A program made the position numbers and the translations under genes. Below are positions 51,596 through 60,865 of a DNA stretch of 64,000 nucleotides, piece by piece. Source of the stretch: Pseudomonas sp. GM41(2012). Its GTDB lineage: Bacteria; Pseudomonadota; Gammaproteobacteria; Pseudomonadales; Pseudomonadaceae. The stretch's first letter is position 1. Each line of letters begins with the position of its first letter. Under the pieces are notes generated by a model that saw only the letters and a program-made list of their open reading frames with translations, had not been told where the DNA came from and did no database searches. The stretch covers positions 248,001 to 312,000 of the forward strand of contig NZ_AKJN02000008.1 of the NCBI RefSeq assembly GCF_000282315.2. The letters run 5' to 3'.

Positions 51596-52978
51596 ATGAG
51601 TGTTGCCACGACATCTTTCGCCTCCAAGCAAGAAGCCCTGACCTTTCTGGAACAGAACCCGGATATCGAGATGTTCGAGTTGTTCATCCTCGACAACAAC
51701 GGTGTACCGCGGGGCAAGTTGCTGCACCGCGATGAGTTGCTGGCGGTGTACGAAAGCGGGCGGCCATTGCCGAGTACCATTCTTGGCCTGACCATCAACG
51801 GCGATGACGTGGAAAACTCTGGCCTGGTCTGGGACGTTGGCGATATCGACTGCCGGGCGTACCCGATCAGCGGCAGTTTGACGCGCATGCCGTGGCGGCT
51901 GATTCCTACGGCGGCGGTGCAGGTCAGCATGCACCCGAAGGAGGGCATGCCCGCGACGATTGCCGATCCACGGCATCTGCTGGCGAAAGTCATCGAAGGC
52001 TTGCAGGCCGACGGGTATTACCCGGTGATGGCGGCGGAGCTGGAGTTCTACCTGCTGGATCAGCAGCGCGACAGCAACGGTCGACCGCAACCGGCGCGGG
52101 ATGTCGATGGCGGACGGCCGCGAGGGACTCAAGTCTACGGATTGCGTGAACTGGAACAGATCGAGCCGTTTCTGGCCGATCTCTACAGCGCCTGCAAACT
52201 GCAGGGCATTCCGGCGCGCACGGCGATTTCCGAATACGCGCCGGGGCAAGTGGAAATCACCCTCGAACACCGCACCGACGCCTTGCAGGCGATGGACGAA
52301 GCGGTGCGCTACAAACGACTGGTCAAAGGCGTGGCGCACAAGCATGGGATGACGGCGTGCTTCATGGCCAAACCGTTCGATGACCTGGCGGGCACAGGCA
52401 TGCACATGCACGTCAGCCTGGCGGACAAGGAGGGCAACAACCTGTTCGCCAGCGAAGCTGCGGACGGCACGCCGCTGCTCAAACAGGCGGTGGGCGGGAT
52501 GCTCAGCACGTTGCTCGATTCGTTGCTGTTGTTCTGTCCGAACGCCAACTCTTACCGTCGCTTTCAGACCAACAGCTATGCGCCGCTGGCACCTACGTGG
52601 GGTGTGGACAATCGCACCGTGAGTTTGCGTGTGCCCGGCGGGCCGGCATTTTCCCGGCATATCGAACACCGCATCTGTGGTGCCGACGCCAACCCGTATC
52701 TGGCGGCCGCGGCGATTCTGGCCGGGATCCATCGCGGTATTCGCGAACAACTCGATCCTGGCGCGCCGGTGGAGGGCAATGGCTACGCCCAGGCCACGGA
52801 ACTGTTACCGACTGACTGGCTGACCACGTTGCGAGCGCTGGAAGGTTCGAGCTGGGCACGGGAAGCGTTCGGCAGTGAATTCCTCGGTGTGTACCTGGCG
52901 GTAAAACGAGCCGAGTATCGACAGTTCATGGGCGAGGTGGGCGAACAGGATTGGCGCTGGTATTTGCATCAAGCCTGA
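51596..52978 (+). CDS. Glutamine synthetase family, probable gamma-glutamylpolyamine synthetase
   Basis: A 460-aa enzyme with the beta-grasp domain (about 15-110) and catalytic barrel of GS-I. Metal and ATP motifs are AAELEFYLLD (about 142-151), EYAPGQVEITLEHR, GTGMHMHVSLAD and CPNANSYRRF. ENRC-type loop residues for glutamate follow in RHIEHRICGADANPYLAAAAILAGI. The GS-type adenylylation loop of true GlnA is absent, so it is likely a PuuA/Spu-type enzyme joining glutamate to putrescine or another amine. The Shine-Dalgarno is weak. It is monocistronic. Confidence 0.88.
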   Translation: MSVATTSFASKQEALTFLEQNPDIEMFELFILDNNGVPRGKLLHRDELLAVYESGRPLPSTILGLTINGDDVENSGLVWDVGDIDCRAYPISGSLTRMPWRLIPTAAVQVSMHPKEGMPATIADPRHLLAKVIEGLQADGYYPVMAAELEFYLLDQQRDSNGRPQPARDVDGGRPRGTQVYGLRELEQIEPFLADLYSACKLQGIPARTAISEYAPGQVEITLEHRTDALQAMDEAVRYKRLVKGVAHKHGMTACFMAKPFDDLAGTGMHMHVSLADKEGNNLFASEAADGTPLLKQAVGGMLSTLLDSLLLFCPNANSYRRFQTNSYAPLAPTWGVDNRTVSLRVPGGPAFSRHIEHRICGADANPYLAAAAILAGIHRGIREQLDPGAPVEGNGYAQATELLPTDWLTTLRALEGSSWAREAFGSEFLGVYLAVKRAEYRQFMGEVGEQDWRWYLHQA

Positions 52979-53145
52979 ACAGAGCCTGAACCATTCTCAA
53001 ATAAAGCCCAGTGCCACGAGCCAACCAATCGTTGGCTTCTTTTTCACAAAAAATTGATGGTTGGCTGACTAAAATGAGTGTTGTCACGGTAAATGAAATT
53101 TTCACATTTACCGAAGGCGCTTCTTTTCAGGAACAACCGATCATA

Positions 53146-54795
53146 ATGTTGAAGATTAAAGCCGTGCGCCCCGAGTGGGTGACACTGATTGCCAGTGCCT
53201 TCCTGTTAACGGGCTGCAACCTTGTTCTCTGGCAACACCTGTTTGAAATCACGTCATCTGACGGTCAAGGCATCGTCATGCGCGTGGCGTTCGGCTTGAT
53301 GATTCTGGCTGCCTTCAACATTGTACTGACCCTGCTGGCGTTCCGGCCTGTACTCAAACCGGTCTTGACCCTGATCTTTATGATCAGCGCCGGGGTGGCG
53401 TATTTCATGGGCCAATACGGTGTTTTGATTGACACCGGGATGTTGCGTAACTTTGCGCAAACCAATGCGACGGAAGTGCGTGACTTACTCTCGATCAAGT
53501 TGCTTGTTTATATTGTTTTGCTCGGTGTTTTGCCGTCCTTTTTATTATGGAAGACGCCGGTTAGTTACCGTCGCTGGCACCGTGAGCTACTCAGTAAAAT
53601 TCTCGTGAGTGTCGCATCGGTTGCTGTGATCGGGGGGGTCGCACTGGTTAACTATCAGGGCTTGTCCTCCTTGTTTCGCAATCACCATGAGTTGCGCCTG
53701 ATGGTGGTGCCGAGCAACTACATCGGTGCCTCGGCCGGCTTTCTGCGTGAGCAGCTCGCCTCTGCGCGGCAACCCTTCGTCACGCTGGGCGAAGATGCCC
53801 AGCGAAATCCCGCCTTGCAAACCCACGGCCGCAAATCCCTGACTGTACTGGTGGTGGGCGAAAGTGCCCGGGCCGAGAACTTCGGCATTCTGGGGTATGA
53901 CCGTGACACCACACCCAAACTGAGTAAAGAAGCGGGCCTGATCGCTTTTACCGATGTGCATTCCTGCGGGACGGAAACAGCGGTGTCGGTACCGTGCATG
54001 TTCTCCGACATGGGCCGCAAGAATTACAACGCCAGCAAGGCAAAAAACCAGGAAGGCCTGCTGGACGTGCTCAAGCGCGCGGGTCTCGATGTGATCTGGC
54101 GCGATAACCAATCGGGCTGCAAAGGCACTTGCGATCGGGTCACCCTCGACGACGTCAGTAACCTGAAAGACCCGGTACTGTGCGCCAATAGCGAATGCCG
54201 CGATGAAATCCTGCTGCAGGGTTTGCAGCACTTCATCGATACCCTGGATAAAGACACGGTACTGGTGTTGCACCAGATGGGCAGTCACGGTCCGGAATAC
54301 TTCAAGCGCTACCCGAAAGAATACGAGCGCTTCACCCCGGTTTGTGAAAGTAACGCCCTGAACAATTGCAGTCGCGAAAGTATCGTCAATGGCTACGACA
54401 ACACCCTGGTGTATACCGACCACGTGCTGTCCACCCTGATCGATTTGTTGCGTAGCAATCAGGACAAAGTCGACACCGCGATGCTCTATCTGTCGGACCA
54501 CGGCGAATCCCTGGGTGAGTACAACTTGTTCCTGCATGGCACGCCTTACATGCTCGCGCCGGAACAACAAAAACATGTCGCGATGCTGGCCTGGTTTTCC
54601 GACAGCTATCAAAAGTCGTACTCGGTGGACACCCATTGTCTGCAACTGAGTCGTGAAAAACCTTTGAGTCAGGACAACCTGTTCCATTCGATGCTCGGTC
54701 TGCTGGAAGTCAAGAGCAAGGTCTACAACCAGGACCTGGATATGTTTGCCGGGTGTCGCGCAGCAGTAAGCGACGGCGTGTTGGCCAAAGAGTGA
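53146..54795 (+). CDS. eptA: Phosphoethanolamine-lipid A transferase (EptA-like)
   Basis: A 549-aa inner-membrane enzyme. Five TM segments lie in the first 190 residues, followed by a periplasmic sulfatase-fold domain. Zinc and nucleophile motifs are VVGESARAENFG, the Thr in CGTETAVSVPCMFSDMGR, LHQMGSHGPEY and YLSDHGESLGE. Paired cysteines (SGCKGTCDRV, CANSEC, CESNALNNC) match the disulfides of EptA/MCR enzymes. It adds phosphoethanolamine to lipid A, reducing polymyxin binding. The start MLKIKAVRPEW is by similarity; the Shine-Dalgarno AGGA is distant (about 13 bases). Confidence 0.9.
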   Translation: MLKIKAVRPEWVTLIASAFLLTGCNLVLWQHLFEITSSDGQGIVMRVAFGLMILAAFNIVLTLLAFRPVLKPVLTLIFMISAGVAYFMGQYGVLIDTGMLRNFAQTNATEVRDLLSIKLLVYIVLLGVLPSFLLWKTPVSYRRWHRELLSKILVSVASVAVIGGVALVNYQGLSSLFRNHHELRLMVVPSNYIGASAGFLREQLASARQPFVTLGEDAQRNPALQTHGRKSLTVLVVGESARAENFGILGYDRDTTPKLSKEAGLIAFTDVHSCGTETAVSVPCMFSDMGRKNYNASKAKNQEGLLDVLKRAGLDVIWRDNQSGCKGTCDRVTLDDVSNLKDPVLCANSECRDEILLQGLQHFIDTLDKDTVLVLHQMGSHGPEYFKRYPKEYERFTPVCESNALNNCSRESIVNGYDNTLVYTDHVLSTLIDLLRSNQDKVDTAMLYLSDHGESLGEYNLFLHGTPYMLAPEQQKHVAMLAWFSDSYQKSYSVDTHCLQLSREKPLSQDNLFHSMLGLLEVKSKVYNQDLDMFAGCRAAVSDGVLAKE

Positions 54796-54824
54796 GTGCT
54801 ACAACCTTTTTTCCACGCACCGGT

Positions 54825-54852
54825 CGCTAACCTGCGGCCGGTTAGCGTTTTT
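54825..54852 (+). terminator. Intrinsic terminator after eptA
   Basis: CGCTAACC-TGCGGC-CGGTTAGCG followed by five Ts. Confidence 0.9.
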
Positions 54853-54871
54853 CCCCCGAGAACCATTGCAC

Positions 54872-55534
54872 ATGTCTGCTCAATCCCCATCCGCCATCGA
54901 GCTTGAGATCGCCCGGCGCTACGATCAGGAGCACGCCCGCGTCTGTCTTCAGCCGCGACCCCGTGGCCTGGCCGGGCGGTTGACGTTCTGGCGTGACGAG
55001 CAACTGGTGCGCAATGCGCTCAAGGCTGCCGGCGAACCGGGGCTGGTTCTTGATGTGGCCTGCGGTGTCGGGCGCTACTGGCCGGTACTGGCTGAACATG
55101 CAAACCGGGTGATTCTCGCGGCCGACCCGTCGCAGGACATACTCGATCATGCCCGCACCCACCATCCGCAGAGCCTGCTGAAACGGGTCAAGACCTTTCA
55201 GAGTTCAGCGTTCACCATTGGCTTGTCGGCGAATGCGGTTGACTGCATTTTTTGCATGCAACTGTTTCAACACATCGCCTGCCCCGAGCATCGTTTGGCC
55301 ATGCTTAAGGAATTCCATCGGGTCAGTCGCGATACGGTGATTGTGGCGGTACGGGTCGATGCTCATTTCAAAGGCCGGCGCACGGATGCACAGGGCGTTC
55401 CGGCCCGACCGTTGGCCAGCAAGGCCGACGTGGAAGCCGAGTTCAAGCGCGCAGGTTTGCGCTTGCTCAGTCATCAGGACTTCCTGCCCGGCTGTGCGCG
55501 GATGCGCGTCTACGTACTGCGTAAGGCCGGCTAG
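54872..55534 (+). CDS. Class I SAM-dependent methyltransferase
   Basis: A 220-aa methyltransferase with motif I VLDVACGVGRYWPVLA (about 59-74), an acidic AADPSQDIL motif and IFCMQLFQHIACPEHR. Substrate unknown. It begins 20 bases after the eptA terminator T tract, so any expression from the eptA promoter depends on readthrough. Confidence 0.82.
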   Translation: MSAQSPSAIELEIARRYDQEHARVCLQPRPRGLAGRLTFWRDEQLVRNALKAAGEPGLVLDVACGVGRYWPVLAEHANRVILAADPSQDILDHARTHHPQSLLKRVKTFQSSAFTIGLSANAVDCIFCMQLFQHIACPEHRLAMLKEFHRVSRDTVIVAVRVDAHFKGRRTDAQGVPARPLASKADVEAEFKRAGLRLLSHQDFLPGCARMRVYVLRKAG

Positions 55535-55657
55535 TCTCCGCTTATCAGACATTTCTTGCTGTTCGGCAGGCATTTTCGCTAAAGCTCTTGTTCAGTGGAT
55601 GCGCGGAAATCGCCGGGGGCGATATATACTGCGCGCCATTCTTCAAGGGAGAGCCGT

Positions 55658-56791
55658 GTGGCCATCGATATTCACTGGATTCGCGACAACGATAGCCTCG
55701 GTCAGTTTTGCGCCGAGTGGCAGCAGCTGCCATTCGTTGCCCTCGACACCGAATTCATGCGGGTCGACACCTTTTATCCGATTGCAGGCCTGCTGCAGAT
55801 CGGCGATGGCGTACGCGCTTACCTGATTGACCCGCTGAGCATCGACAACTGGCAGCCTCTGGCCGCATTGCTGGAAAACCCGGCCGTGGTCAAAGTCGTC
55901 CATGCATGCAGCGAAGACCTCGAAGTCCTGCTGCGCCTGACCGGCAGCCTGCCGGCGCCGCTGTTCGACACCCAGTTGGCCGCCGCTTACCTGAACCTCG
56001 GTTTTTCCATGGGCTATTCGCGGCTGGTGCAGGAAGTGCTCGGCATCGACCTGCCCAAGGGCGAGACCCGTTCCGACTGGCTGCAACGTCCACTTTCCGA
56101 CACCCAAATCAGCTACGCCGCCGAAGATGCCTTGCACTTGGCGGAAGTTTTTGTACAGCTGCGTCCGAAACTGTCTGACGACAAGTACGCCTGGGTCCTG
56201 GAAGACGGCGCCGAGCTGGTGGCCAACTTGCGCCGCGAAGTTGATCCGTATGAGGTCTATCGCGAAGCCAAGCTGGCCTGGAAGCTTTCCCGCGCCCAGC
56301 TCGCCGTGTTGCGTGAATTGTGCGCCTGGCGCGAGCGCGAAGCCCGCGCCCGTGATCTGCCGCGCAACCGCATCGTGCGTGAGCATTCCCTGTGGCCGTT
56401 GGCGCGGACTCAGCCGGACAACCTTGGCGCGTTGGCGAAAATCGAAGACATGCACCCGCGTACCGTGCGTCAGGACGGCGAGTTTCTGCTTGATCTGATT
56501 AAACGCTCTGGCAGTGTGTCGCCAGAACAATGGCCGCCAGCAGTGCCGGAGCCTTTGCCGGTGGACGCCGCCGCACTGGTCAAACAGCTGCGTGCGATCG
56601 GCCAGGCCGAAGCCGAGCGCCTGAACATTGCGCCGGAGCTGATGCTGCGCAAGAAAACCCTGGAAGCGCTGCTCAAGAGCGGCTACCCCAACGGTCCTTA
56701 CCAATTGCCTGATTCGCTGCGTGGCTGGCGCCGCGAATTGATGGGCCAGGCGCTGCTCGACAGCCTGGCCACCGCCGGAGAACAGCCTTGA
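55658..56791 (+). CDS. rnd: Ribonuclease D
   Basis: A 377-aa DEDD 3'-5' exoribonuclease maturing tRNA 3' ends. Exo I is FVALDTEFMR with Asp30 and Glu32, Exo II is VKVVHACSEDLEVL, and Exo III is ISYAAEDALHLAEV. An HRDC domain follows (ARAQLAVLRELCAWREREARARDLPR). It starts with GTG after AAGGGAGAG. It overlaps ycgL by the stop/start TTGA. Confidence 0.95.
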   Translation: MAIDIHWIRDNDSLGQFCAEWQQLPFVALDTEFMRVDTFYPIAGLLQIGDGVRAYLIDPLSIDNWQPLAALLENPAVVKVVHACSEDLEVLLRLTGSLPAPLFDTQLAAAYLNLGFSMGYSRLVQEVLGIDLPKGETRSDWLQRPLSDTQISYAAEDALHLAEVFVQLRPKLSDDKYAWVLEDGAELVANLRREVDPYEVYREAKLAWKLSRAQLAVLRELCAWREREARARDLPRNRIVREHSLWPLARTQPDNLGALAKIEDMHPRTVRQDGEFLLDLIKRSGSVSPEQWPPAVPEPLPVDAAALVKQLRAIGQAEAERLNIAPELMLRKKTLEALLKSGYPNGPYQLPDSLRGWRRELMGQALLDSLATAGEQP

Positions 56792-57081
56792 AGCGTATTT
56801 GTTCCATTTATCGAAGCTTGAAGAAAAACGAGATGTACCTCTATGTGCTCAAAAGCGATGCACTGGAGCGCGTTCCGGAAAGTCTGATGGCCGCCTTCGG
56901 CAAACCGCATCACGCCTTCGATCTGGTGCTGACCCCGGAGCGTAAACTGTCGCGCGAGGACATCACCGTGGTGCTGGAAAACCTTGAGAAGCAGGGTTAC
57001 CACTTGCAAATGCCGCCGGCCGAAGACGAATACATCGAACACTTGCCGGAAGAATTGCTGCGCCGCAACGACCCGATGTGA
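56788..57081 (+). CDS. ycgL: YcgL domain protein
   Basis: A 97-aa conserved protein of the YcgL family: CSIYRSLKKNEMYLYVL at the start and LVLTPERKLSREDITVVLENLEKQGYHLQMPP in the core. It begins with TTG overlapping the rnd stop. This coupling is conserved in gammaproteobacteria. Role unknown; probably linked to RNA metabolism by neighbourhood only. Confidence 0.9.
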   Translation: MKRICSIYRSLKKNEMYLYVLKSDALERVPESLMAAFGKPHHAFDLVLTPERKLSREDITVVLENLEKQGYHLQMPPAEDEYIEHLPEELLRRNDPM

Positions 57082-57143
57082 CCGGCAGACAGGCTCTGTT
57101 CAGAGCCTTTATGAAACACTGGAATGATTTTGGCGATGGCCAG

Positions 57144-57168
57144 GCCGATGGAGCGTTACTCCATCGGC
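57144..57168. repeat. Short palindrome upstream of the dehydrogenase gene
   Basis: GCCGATGGAG-CGTTA-CTCCATCGGC is a perfect ten-base stem about 35 bases before the next start codon. Position suggests a terminator of ycgL or a leader structure; no T tract follows directly. Confidence 0.5.
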
Positions 57169-57201
57169 GGCCGACTGCTCTGTTTTTGAAAGGTTTGAAC
57201 C

Positions 57202-58134
57202 ATGCGCGTTCTGATTGCTGAACACGACCACCCGGTGTACGCCCAGCTGTTGCGTCAAGCAGCGCCCGACCTGGAAGTGCTGACCAGCGGCGACTCCGCC
57301 GAACTGGCCAGCCAGGCCGCTGATTGTCCGATCTGGCTCGGTCAGCCGGACTTGCTGGCGACCTTGCTGCGTCAGGGCCACGAGCCACAATGGCTGCAAT
57401 CGACCTGGGCGGGCATTACGCCGCTGCTGGCCGACGGCTTGCCACGTCACTATCGACTGACTCGGGCGGTGGGGATTTTCGGGCAGGTCATGGCCGAATA
57501 CGTGCTGACCTACATGCTCGGCCACGAGCGCGAAGTGCTGCCGCGGCTGGTCAGCCAGGTCGAGCGCAAGTGGGACAGTCGCCAGGGCCAAAGCCTGGCC
57601 GGCCGCAAAGTGTTGATCGTTGGCACCGGTGATATCGGCCAGACCGTGGCGCAGTTTCTTCTGCCGTTTGGCGTCGAGTTGTACGGCATCGCCAGCGAAG
57701 CCCGCGAGCAGGCGCCGTTTGTCGAAGTCGGGGTACTGGCTGATCTGCCGCGTCTGGTGGGTGAAGTGGATTACGTGATCAATCTGCTGCCGAATACGCC
57801 GAACACCCATGACCTGTACGACGCGGCGCTGTTCAAGCAGTTCAAGCCGACCGGGTTGTTCATCAACGTCGGACGTGGCGTGGCAGTGGTCGATGCGGAC
57901 CTGGTGGAGGCCTTGAAAGAAGGGCATCTGGCGGGTGCGGTGATTGACGTCTGCCGTCAGGAGCCGCTACCGCAACGTCATCCGTTCTGGACCGCCTGGG
58001 GCCTGCTGCTGACCGGCCACAGTTCGGCACCGACCTCGCCATCGATGATGGTGAACCTGTTTGTCGAGAACCTGCGGGCGTATCAGGCGGGTGAGGCGTT
58101 GCGCGGGGAAGTGGATTTCAATCGCGGGTATTGA
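57202..58134 (+). CDS. D-2-hydroxyacid dehydrogenase
   Basis: A 310-aa NAD(P)-dependent dehydrogenase. The Rossmann loop is VLIVGTGDIGQTVAQFL (about 138-154), followed by the family catalytic region INLLPNTPNTHDLYDAALF, FINVGRGVAVVDADLVEAL with Arg, and the Glu/His pair in DVCRQEPLPQRHPFW and LTGHSSAPT. It resembles glyoxylate/hydroxypyruvate reductases of the GhrA type. Substrate not determinable. Confidence 0.9.
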   Translation: MRVLIAEHDHPVYAQLLRQAAPDLEVLTSGDSAELASQAADCPIWLGQPDLLATLLRQGHEPQWLQSTWAGITPLLADGLPRHYRLTRAVGIFGQVMAEYVLTYMLGHEREVLPRLVSQVERKWDSRQGQSLAGRKVLIVGTGDIGQTVAQFLLPFGVELYGIASEAREQAPFVEVGVLADLPRLVGEVDYVINLLPNTPNTHDLYDAALFKQFKPTGLFINVGRGVAVVDADLVEALKEGHLAGAVIDVCRQEPLPQRHPFWTAWGLLLTGHSSAPTSPSMMVNLFVENLRAYQAGEALRGEVDFNRGY

Positions 58135-58150
58135 ATTCTCCCTATGAACC

Positions 58151-58242
58151 TGTAGGAGCCGAGCTTGCTCGCGATGGCGATCTCACAGTCAACGATGATG
58201 TTGAATGTGATGGCCTCATCGCGAGCAAGCTCGGCTCCTACA
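58151..58242. repeat. Inverted REP pair
   Basis: TGTAGGAGCCGAGCTTGCTC and GAGCAAGCTCGGCTCCTACA face each other across about 50 bases, between convergent genes. This 'AGCTTGCTCGCGAT' variant also occurs near 60.8 kb. Confidence 0.85.
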
Positions 58243-58260
58243 GTAGATCTTCGGTGTGGC

Positions 58261-58854
58261 TTAGAGGGTGAAGTCGCCTTCGGCGGCCAACTCGCTCAGC
58301 GGACGACGTGGGCTTGGTTCTTCACGCGCTTGCAGGTACTCCGCCAGCGTCGCCTTGTCGCCCAGTTTGCCCACCGCTACCGCCGCGTGCAGGGCGTAGC
58401 CTTCGGGAATGTTCAGCTCCTTGCGAGTCAGGTCCTGGTCGAAACCGGCCATGCCGTGGGTGTGCCAGCCGCTGATGCTCGCTTGCAGCGCCAGATGGCC
58501 CCAAGCGGAACCGGTGTCGAAGGTGTGCCACAAGGCCGGGGTTTCTTCGGTGGCGCCAGGCACCGCGAAAGTGGTTTTCGAGATCACGATTACCAGTGCC
58601 GAGGCGTGCTGTGCCCAGCCGCGATTGAACTCATTCAGCAGGCCCAGGAAACGCTCCCAGTTCGGCGTGTCGCGACGTGCATAGAGAAACCGCCAAGGCT
58701 GCGAGTTGTACGCCGATGGCGCCCAGCGCGCGGCTTCGAAGAAGCTCAGCAGGGTTTCTTCCGGGATGCTTTCGCCGGTAAAGGCGCGGGGCGACCAGCG
58801 GTCTGTGAACTGAGGGTGGATGGCATAGTCGGCAACGCGTGGATTAGCGCTCAT
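58261..58854 (-). CDS. Nitroreductase family protein
   Basis: A 197-aa flavin oxidoreductase. Features are FTDRWSPRAFTGESIPEETLLSFFEAARWAPSAYNSQPWRFLY (FMN-binding Arg and Ser/Asn) and GSAWGHLALQASISGWHTHGMAGFD. The start MSANPRVADYA follows AAGGA. Such NAD(P)H enzymes reduce nitroaromatics or quinones; the natural substrate is unknown. Confidence 0.9.
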   Translation of the reverse strand: MSANPRVADYAIHPQFTDRWSPRAFTGESIPEETLLSFFEAARWAPSAYNSQPWRFLYARRDTPNWERFLGLLNEFNRGWAQHASALVIVISKTTFAVPGATEETPALWHTFDTGSAWGHLALQASISGWHTHGMAGFDQDLTRKELNIPEGYALHAAVAVGKLGDKATLAEYLQAREEPSPRRPLSELAAEGDFTL

Positions 58855-59019
58855 CAAGTGATTCCTTGCTACGTTTGAAAGAAAGGGGCGACGCAAAACC
58901 CTACTGGGCGGCGCAATAACTGACAAGCTCCTTCTACCGGCAGTCGCCAACGCTTGGCCCACAAGGGCCTTGGCACTAGACTGGCGGCCTTTTCACCACC
59001 TGATGTTGATGCTTGAGCC

Positions 59020-59469
59020 ATGGCCGCCAAAGTCGAACCGTTCTGGATACGCAAAACCCTCGATCAACTCGATCAAGAGGAATGGGAATCGCTGTGCGAC
59101 GGCTGTGGCCTGTGCTGCCTGCAAAAGCTCGAAGATGAAGACGACAACAGCGTCTACTACACGCGTATCGCCTGCAAACTGCTGGACCTGAAAACCTGTC
59201 AGTGCACCGATTACCCGAACCGCCGTGATTTCGTCCCCGACTGCATCCAGCTCACGCCAGGCAAGGCCGATGAGTTCAAGTGGCTGCCGCCGACCTGCGG
59301 CTATCGACTGGTCAGCGAAGGCAAGGACCTGCCGCTTTGGCACCATCTGGTGTGCGGTGATCGCGATGCAGTGCACCACGCGCAAATTTCCCAGTCCGGG
59401 CGCATGCTCGCCGAAGGCAGCGTGGCCGACGACGATTGGGAAGACCATCTGATTTTCCGCGCGGGTTAA
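59020..59469 (+). CDS. YcgN family cysteine-cluster protein (UPF0260)
   Basis: A 149-aa protein with the cluster CDGCGLCCLQKLEDE (about 27-41), then CKLLDLKTCQCTDYPNRRDFVPDC and a CGYRL motif. The eight or so Cys residues probably bind zinc or an Fe-S cluster. Function unknown. It lies 36 bases before the next gene. Confidence 0.88.
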   Translation: MAAKVEPFWIRKTLDQLDQEEWESLCDGCGLCCLQKLEDEDDNSVYYTRIACKLLDLKTCQCTDYPNRRDFVPDCIQLTPGKADEFKWLPPTCGYRLVSEGKDLPLWHHLVCGDRDAVHHAQISQSGRMLAEGSVADDDWEDHLIFRAG

Positions 59470-59505
59470 ACGCCAAGCGATTTAACGTTTCACGAAGGAG
59501 TGTGT

Positions 59506-60735
59506 ATGGCTGTGGGATTGCGGCTGGCGTTGGCCTTTGGGCTTTTGGCCCTGAGTTCGCCCGTGTGGGCGGTGAAGAAGGTTGATCTGGATTACCACGT
59601 GCGCCTGTTGCCGGACAGGGATCAGGCTGAAGTGCGACTGACCCTGGCCCAGGGTTCGGCAGTGCGCAGTCTGGATTTCGACCTGGGCGATGGCAGTCAC
59701 TACAGCGATTTCAAGGCCGACGGCCAATGGCAGCTCACGCCGGGCAAGCAGGCCCGTGGTGTCTGGCGCCCGGCCGCCGACAAGGCCAGCCTGACCTACC
59801 GCGTACGCATCAGCCACGGGCGCAAGAGCGGCAGCTTCGATACGCGCATGACGCCAACGTGGGCGCTGATGCGCGGCGACGATCTGGTACCGGCGGCCAA
59901 ACTCGATCAGGAGGATGGCATTGAGCTGGTTTCACGCCTTGAGTTCGAATTGCCCGCCGGCTGGAAAAGCGTTGAAACCGCCTGGCCGCGAATCGGCAAG
60001 AACAAATTCCGGGTCGATAACGTTTCTCGCTTGTTCGACCGGCCTACGGGCTGGATGCTCGCCGGCCACCTCGGCAGCCGTCGCACGCGGCTTGGGGAAA
60101 CCGAGGTCACCGTCGCCTCGCCTCAGGGCCAGGGCATGCGCCGCATGGATGTGCTGACGCTGCTGACCTTTGTCTGGCCGCAAGTGCAGGCGGTGTATCC
60201 CCGTCATCCCGTCAAACTGTTGATCGTCGGTGCCAACGACCCGATGTGGCGTGGCAGTCTGGGCGCTCACGAATCGATCTATCTGAACACGCGTCTGCCG
60301 CTGGTCAGCGAAAGCGGCACCAGTGCGCTGGTGCGGGAATTGGCGCAGGTGTTCGGACGGATCAACGACCAGCAGCGCAGTGACTGGATCAGCGAAGGAT
60401 TTGCCGAGTATTACGCCATCGAACTGGTGCGCCGCGCCGGCGGCATGAGCGATGAGCGGTATGAGAGTTTGCAGAAGAAGTTGGCCAAGGACAGCCAGAA
60501 GGTCACGACCTTGCGCGGTGAGCAGGTCAGCCCGGCGCAGGTGTCGAAAGCGGTCGTGTTATTGCAGGAACTGGATCGCGAGATTCGCCTGAAGACCCGC
60601 AACAAGCGTTCGCTGGATGATGTGTTACGCGGGGCGATGCATTTGGAGAGTGTGGATACCAAGGAGTTTGTTCAACTGGCCGAGAGCGTAATTGGCGAGT
60701 CCTCCAAAGTCCTCGATACCGAGTTACTTCAGTAA
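59506..60735 (+). CDS. Exported gluzincin-like protein with a degenerate zinc site
   Basis: A 409-aa exported protein; the signal peptide LALAFGLLALSSPVWA ends near residue 22. Residues 25-190 are beta-rich, like the N-terminal domain of M1/M61-type proteins. The central LVRELAQVFGR...DWISEGFAEYYAIELVRRAGG (about 279-312) aligns with HExxH...E of gluzincins. The two zinc-binding His are replaced by Arg and Gln (RELAQ), whereas the third-ligand Glu in SEGFAEY is kept. It should therefore be catalytically inactive or use another chemistry. AAGGAG sets the start. It may be cotranscribed with the YcgN-like gene. Confidence 0.75.
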   Translation: MAVGLRLALAFGLLALSSPVWAVKKVDLDYHVRLLPDRDQAEVRLTLAQGSAVRSLDFDLGDGSHYSDFKADGQWQLTPGKQARGVWRPAADKASLTYRVRISHGRKSGSFDTRMTPTWALMRGDDLVPAAKLDQEDGIELVSRLEFELPAGWKSVETAWPRIGKNKFRVDNVSRLFDRPTGWMLAGHLGSRRTRLGETEVTVASPQGQGMRRMDVLTLLTFVWPQVQAVYPRHPVKLLIVGANDPMWRGSLGAHESIYLNTRLPLVSESGTSALVRELAQVFGRINDQQRSDWISEGFAEYYAIELVRRAGGMSDERYESLQKKLAKDSQKVTTLRGEQVSPAQVSKAVVLLQELDREIRLKTRNKRSLDDVLRGAMHLESVDTKEFVQLAESVIGESSKVLDTELLQ

Positions 60736-60740
60736 CACCG

Positions 60741-60840
60741 TCATCGCGAGCAAGCTCGGCTCCTACAAGGATCTCCAGCGAACACATTATTTGTGGGCAC
60801 GTCGGTCAACTGTGGGAGCCGAGCTTGCTCGCGATGAGGC
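60741..60840. repeat. Inverted REP pair
   Basis: TCATCGCGAGCAAGCTCGGC and GCCGAGCTTGCTCGCGATGA face each other across about 55 bases, between convergent genes. Confidence 0.85.
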
Positions 60841-60865
60841 CGTTCGCCTCACCACAATGTCTGGA

